Part shown: positions 59,891 through 64,000 of the stretch, piece after piece
How positions within the stretch are numbered: the stretch's first letter is position 1
Layout of the letters: the number at the start of each line of letters is the position of its first letter
NCBI GenBank assembly: GCA_028285495.1
Contig: JANQPB010000009.1
Location: forward strand, 1-64,000
Direction of reading: 5' to 3'
Length of the DNA stretch: 64,000 bases
Origin: Acidimicrobiales bacterium
GTDB lineage: Bacteria; Actinomycetota; Acidimicrobiia; Acidimicrobiales; SZUA-35
Translations under genes and position numbers: made by a program
Notes under the pieces: generated by a model
The model's input: the letters and a program-made list of their open reading frames with translations, nothing else
Told to the model about the DNA's origin: nothing
Databases searched by the model: none

Positions 59891-60946
59891 ACCGATCTGC
59901 TGGCCCTCACCGCCGAGCTCGTCGACACCCCGTCGGAGTCGTTCGCCGAGGGCCCGCTCGTCGATCGTCTGCACGAGGAGCTGTCGTCGCTGGCCCACCT
60001 GGACGTGACCCGGGTCGGTGACAACCTCGTGGCCAGGACCGAGCTCGGCCGGCCGCGGCGCCTCATCCTGGCCGGCCACACCGACACGGTCCCCGCCAAC
60101 GGCAACGCCGGCGCCCGCATCGACGGCGACACCCTGTGGGGGCTCGGCTCGGTCGACATGAAGGGCGGGTTGGCCGTCTTCCTGCAGCTCGCCCGCACGG
60201 TCGCCGAGCCGACGGTCGATCTGAGCTACGTGTTCTACGCCCGTGAAGAGGTGGCCCAGGAGCACAACGGGCTCAACGAGCTGCGGGCCGAGCGGCCGGA
60301 CCTCCTGGCCGCCGACTGTGCCATCGTCGGCGAGCCGACCGGCGGCTGGATCGAGGCCGGCTGCCAGGGCACGCTGCGGATCCAGGTCCACCTGGCCGGT
60401 GCCAGGGCCCACACCGCCAGGCCGTGGATGGGTCGCAACGCCGTCCACCGGCTTGCTCCGATCCTGGCCGCGCTCGACGCCTACCAGGCCCGAGCCCCGA
60501 CGATCGACGGCTGCGAGTACCGGGAGGCGGTGCAGGCCGTCTCGGTCGAGGGTGGGGTGGCCGGCAACGTCGTCCCCGACGCCGCCGTGCTCCGCATCCA
60601 CCACCGCTACGCGCCGGATCGGTCGGCCGACGAGGCCGAGACCTGGCTCCGGGACCTGCTCGCCCCGCATCTCGACGATAGCGACCGGATCGTCGTCGAA
60701 GACCGGTCGCCGGCCTGCCCGCCGTCGCTCGCCGACCCGCTGCTCGCCCGGTTGGCGGCCGACGAGCGGATCTCGATCCGGGCCAAGCTGGGGTGGACCG
60801 ACGTCGCCCGCTTCGCCCAGCTCGGCGTCCCGGCCACCAACTTCGGGCCGGGTGATCCGACGCTGGCCCACCGGGCCGACGAGCACCTCGAGCGGGCGTC
60901 GATCGAGCTGGTGCACGCTGCGCTCCACGGGTTGGTGGCTCCGTGA
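59888..60946 (+). CDS. dapE: Succinyl-diaminopimelate desuccinylase
   Basis: M20 peptidase: LILAGHTDTVPANGN, LWGLGSVDMKGGLAVFL, YAREEVAQEHNGL. Confidence 0.92.
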   Translation: MTDLLALTAELVDTPSESFAEGPLVDRLHEELSSLAHLDVTRVGDNLVARTELGRPRRLILAGHTDTVPANGNAGARIDGDTLWGLGSVDMKGGLAVFLQLARTVAEPTVDLSYVFYAREEVAQEHNGLNELRAERPDLLAADCAIVGEPTGGWIEAGCQGTLRIQVHLAGARAHTARPWMGRNAVHRLAPILAALDAYQARAPTIDGCEYREAVQAVSVEGGVAGNVVPDAAVLRIHHRYAPDRSADEAETWLRDLLAPHLDDSDRIVVEDRSPACPPSLADPLLARLAADERISIRAKLGWTDVARFAQLGVPATNFGPGDPTLAHRADEHLERASIELVHAALHGLVAP

Positions 60947-62247
60947 GCGTCGCCGCCTCGGCGCTCGACATCGAGGCCCAGTTGCCCCGACCCCGGCACC
61001 GGGAGGGTCGATCGTTGACCATGGCCGAGGCGCTCGACCTGATCCCTGACGGGTCCCGGGTCTACGTGGCCCCGCTGATGGCGCCCCCGACAACGGTGCT
61101 CGAGGCGATGGCCGCCGACGCCGATCGATGGACGGCGCTCGAGACGACGTGCGACTACCTGGCCGAGCCGCTGCCGACGTTCGCCAACGCCGGGGCCCCG
61201 TTCCGCCACCTGACGGTGCAGGCGTCCCGGGCCCTGGCACCGATGGCGGAGGCCGACGCGCTCGGCGTGGTCTCGGCCTGCTCGTCGCAGCTCAGCGGGC
61301 TGTATCTCCCCGGCGGGCCGCTGGCGGTCGACGTCGCCATCGTCCAGGTCAGCCGCCCAGGGCCGGACGGGCGCTTCAGCCTCGGGGTCAGCGGCGGCAC
61401 GGCGGCCGAGCTGGTCCGGGCCGCCCCGCTCGTCCTGGCCGAGGTCAACCCGACCATGCCGTACCTGCGCGGGGTGGTCGAGTGCGAGCGCTCCTGCTTC
61501 GACGGTCTGATCGAGGTCGACCCCCACCCCCTGGTCGAGTTCACGACGCCGCCGAGATCGGACGCCACGGATCGCATCGGGGCCAACGTCGCCTCGCAGA
61601 TCGCCGACGGCGCCGTCATCGAATACGGCATCGGGGCCATACCCGACGCCTCGCTCGCAGCCCTGGGCGACCATCGGGACCTCGGCCTGCACAGCGGCAT
61701 GCTGGGCGACGCGGTGATCGACCTCGTCGAGTCCGGCGTCATGAACGGCCGGGGCAAGACCTTCGACGCCGGCCTGCTGGTCGCGGGCATGATCGTCGGC
61801 ACCCAGCGGGCGGCCGAGTGGGCGGCTGCCCGCGACGACGTGGTCCTCGTTGCCTCGAACTACAGCCACGGGGCCACCGCGTTGGCCCGCCAGGACCGGT
61901 TCACCGCCATCAATTCGGCGCTGCAGGTGGCGCTCGACGGGTCGATCGGGGCCGAGGTGGTCGGGGGCCGGGTCGTGTCCGGCCCCGGGGGCCAGCCCGA
62001 CTTCGCCTTCGCCGCCTCGGCCGCATCCGACGGGGTCAGCATCGTCGCCCTCCAGGCGACCGCCGCTCGGGGCACGGTGTCCCGCGTCGTCCCGGCCATC
62101 GACTCGGCCGACCGGGTGACGGTGCCCCACTACCTGGCCGACCGGGTGGTGACCGAGCACGGCGTCGCCTCGGTCCGCGGCCTGGGGGCCGAGGAGCGGG
62201 CCGCCGCGCTGCGGGCGATCGCCGACCCGGATCTCGTGGCCGGCTGA
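60943..62247 (+). CDS. Acetyl-CoA hydrolase/transferase family protein
   Basis: Class I CoA-transferase fold: IEYGIGAIPDASLAALGDHRDLGLHSGMLGDAVIDLVESGVM; C-terminal YLADRVVTEHGVASVRG. Confidence 0.87.
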   Translation: MSVAASALDIEAQLPRPRHREGRSLTMAEALDLIPDGSRVYVAPLMAPPTTVLEAMAADADRWTALETTCDYLAEPLPTFANAGAPFRHLTVQASRALAPMAEADALGVVSACSSQLSGLYLPGGPLAVDVAIVQVSRPGPDGRFSLGVSGGTAAELVRAAPLVLAEVNPTMPYLRGVVECERSCFDGLIEVDPHPLVEFTTPPRSDATDRIGANVASQIADGAVIEYGIGAIPDASLAALGDHRDLGLHSGMLGDAVIDLVESGVMNGRGKTFDAGLLVAGMIVGTQRAAEWAAARDDVVLVASNYSHGATALARQDRFTAINSALQVALDGSIGAEVVGGRVVSGPGGQPDFAFAASAASDGVSIVALQATAARGTVSRVVPAIDSADRVTVPHYLADRVVTEHGVASVRGLGAEERAAALRAIADPDLVAG

Positions 62248-62600
62248 GCCTCGGCCCGGTCCCGGTCCGGACCCGGCACCCCGTCAGGCTGGCCCGAATG
62301 TCGGCGCCGACGACCCGGGCGACAGCGTCCGCCTCGTCGAGGGCCGGTCGGCCGACCGCGACGTGCGGTCACCGTGGAGCGGAACCGACCGGCCGAGCTG
62401 ACGACGAGCCGCTCGATCGACTCGATGACCCCGATGGAGGCGTCCGAGACGTCGTCGCGCCAGGGAATGGCATCCGTCACATCAGACGGGTACCATGGCA
62501 CTACATCTAGATCGTTGACTGGCCGCCTCGTCGACATCCGCACAGGCACACGCCGCCTGTGGCGACACCGTTCCGGCGGCCGAGGGAGACGAACGGACAC

Positions 62601-63416
62601 ATGCGCAAGAACATCCCGCCATCGTCGCTCGCCCGTGACCGGCGCTTCAACCGGATCGACACCGAGCAGCGGATGCGGGATTTTCGGGACACGATGGTGG
62701 TCGGCAACGTCGACCCAGACGCCGAGGACGTCGCCGATCGGGCCAGGCGCCGGATGCACGGGATCTTCGTCGGGGAGATCCAGGCCCTCGAGGGGGCGGG
62801 ACGGACGGCGTTCGACTTCGGGACCGACGAGGTGCCCTACGAGCTGAAGCTCGACATGGCCCGCCAGTGCTGGGACGAGGCCCGCCACTGCGAGATCTCG
62901 GTCAAGCTGGCCGAGCACATGGGGGGCGAGCTCGGTGAGTACGCCGAGGCCACCACGCTGTTCGAGGCCGCCTGTCACGCCGACCCGGTCTTCCGACTCG
63001 CCGGTGTCAACCGGGCGCTCGAGGGTCTGGCCATCGACGTGTTCACCCAGATGCGAGAGGTCGGCCAGGCGCTCGGTGATCCGATCCTCGAGTACTGCGA
63101 GGACTACATGCTGGCCGACGAGGTGACCCACGTGAAGATGGGCTCCCGCTGGCTGCGTGAGGTCACCGAGAACGACAAGGAGCGCCGCAAGGAGGCGTTG
63201 GAGTTCCAGCGCATCGTCGATGGCCTGTTCAACTTCCGGGGCCAACGCGGCGAGGAGGCCGATTCGCCGATCCGCCTGGCCAGGGAGTTCCGCAAGATGG
63301 CCGGGTTCAGCGACGGCGAGGTCGATGACATCGCCGAGATGTCGGCGAAGTCACGGGCCGAGCTCGAATCGGAGCGAATGGCCGCCGAGTTCCGAGCGGA
63401 GGCGGTCGCCGACTGA
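62601..63416 (+). CDS. Ferritin-like-fold protein (DUF455-like)
   Basis: Helical protein with ExxH-like motifs EIQALEGAG, CWDEARHCEIS, ADEVTHVKMG. Confidence 0.75.
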   Translation: MRKNIPPSSLARDRRFNRIDTEQRMRDFRDTMVVGNVDPDAEDVADRARRRMHGIFVGEIQALEGAGRTAFDFGTDEVPYELKLDMARQCWDEARHCEISVKLAEHMGGELGEYAEATTLFEAACHADPVFRLAGVNRALEGLAIDVFTQMREVGQALGDPILEYCEDYMLADEVTHVKMGSRWLREVTENDKERRKEALEFQRIVDGLFNFRGQRGEEADSPIRLAREFRKMAGFSDGEVDDIAEMSAKSRAELESERMAAEFRAEAVAD

Positions 63417-63456
63417 CGAGATCCGAGGGGGAAACAGGGGTTCCTCGGAACCCGGT

Positions 63457-63499
63457 GGATGGGGTGGCCCGATGCAAGGGTCGCCCCATCCTCCGTTTT
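63457..63499 (+). terminator. Rho-independent terminator between convergent ferritin-like gene and lexA
   Basis: GGATGGGGTGGCCC-GATGCAA-GGGTCGCCCCATCC (14 bp with two wobbles) then TCCGTTTT. Confidence 0.8.
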
Positions 63500-63542
63500 G
63501 CGCCTCGTCCGGCAGGTCGTGACCGTGCGTGGCGCCAGCCGG

Positions 63543-64000
63543 TCAGACCCGGCGCATCACGGTGACCACCCGGCCATAGATCTGGACCTCGTCCGGGGCG
63601 AACTCCATCGGCTCGAGGTCCGGGTTGGCCGGTAGCAGCACCACCCGGCCCCGCTTGGCCGTGTAGGTCTTCACCGTCGCCTCGTCGCCGGGGATGCCGG
63701 CCACGACGATGTCGCCGTTGTCGGCCGTCGTCTGCACCCGGGCCACCACGTAGTCACCGTCGAGGATGCCGGCCTCGATCATCGAGTCGCCCCGGACGGT
63801 CAGCATGAAGAGGTCACCGTCGCCCGTCAGGTCGGTCGGGACCGGCAGCATCTCCTCGATGTGCTCCTGGGCGAGGACGTCGGTGCCGGCTGCGACCTGG
63901 CCGACGAGTGGGACGTGTCGGAACTGGCGCCGCTCGACCTCGACGGCGCCGCTCACCGGGTCCCACATCACCTTGAGGGCCCGCGGCTTCGACGGGTCTC
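63543..64000 (-). CDS. lexA: LexA repressor, N-terminus truncated by window end
   Basis: In-frame coding continues past ORF start 63971 to the window end (DPSKPRALKVMWDPVSG); VPLVGQVAAGTDVLAQEHIEE, GDSMIEAGILDGDYVVAR, catalytic Lys region EATVKTY. Confidence 0.95.
   Translation of the reverse strand, partial: DPSKPRALKVMWDPVSGAVEVERRQFRHVPLVGQVAAGTDVLAQEHIEEMLPVPTDLTGDGDLFMLTVRGDSMIEAGILDGDYVVARVQTTADNGDIVVAGIPGDEATVKTYTAKRGRVVLLPANPDLEPMEFAPDEVQIYGRVVTVMRRV

Noticed and set aside
62374-62847. 157-aa plus ORF overlapping the ferritin-like gene start
   Set aside because: Low-complexity alternate frame; the 62601 ATG frame has the coherent protein.

Overview
64 kb window of a very GC-rich, densely coding bacterial chromosome. 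Gene content and order point to an actinobacterium; placement nearer Acidimicrobiia-like lineages is a guess. About 56 protein genes are supportable. A conserved housekeeping backbone runs left to right: ftsK, rimO, pgsA, cinA, recA (-), miaB, miaA, dapF, hflX, dapC, dapD, dapE, and lexA (-, cut by the window end). Metabolic and transport genes are inserted into it: an ABC-2 exporter, an orphan molybdenum hydroxylase large subunit, an orphan Dpp-type permease, a Baeyer-Villiger monooxygenase, acyl-CoA synthetase, a two-gene ABC exporter, P450, GlxA-type and TetR regulators, zwf/ROK-kinase/pgl, an orphan NuoF-like protein, and LysR/ino1. I see no tRNA, rRNA, CRISPR array, prophage or transposase. 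I did not find a clearly new multi-gene system. The strongest non-routine signals are: (1) a recurrent TANNNT-N6/7-(A/G)TG arrangement at about 20 start codons, implying pervasive leaderless transcription; (2) a LexA-type operator inside a 17-bp-spaced promoter upstream of recA; (3) a probable one-base frameshift in a small membrane-protein gene at about 24780; (4) an asymmetric (degenerate-site) ABC exporter pair; (5) a phosphotransferase-fold protein lacking the catalytic HGD...N residues; (6) several strong hairpins and inverted repeats at gene boundaries. All calls come from reading the sequence and translated ORFs; no database search was run.
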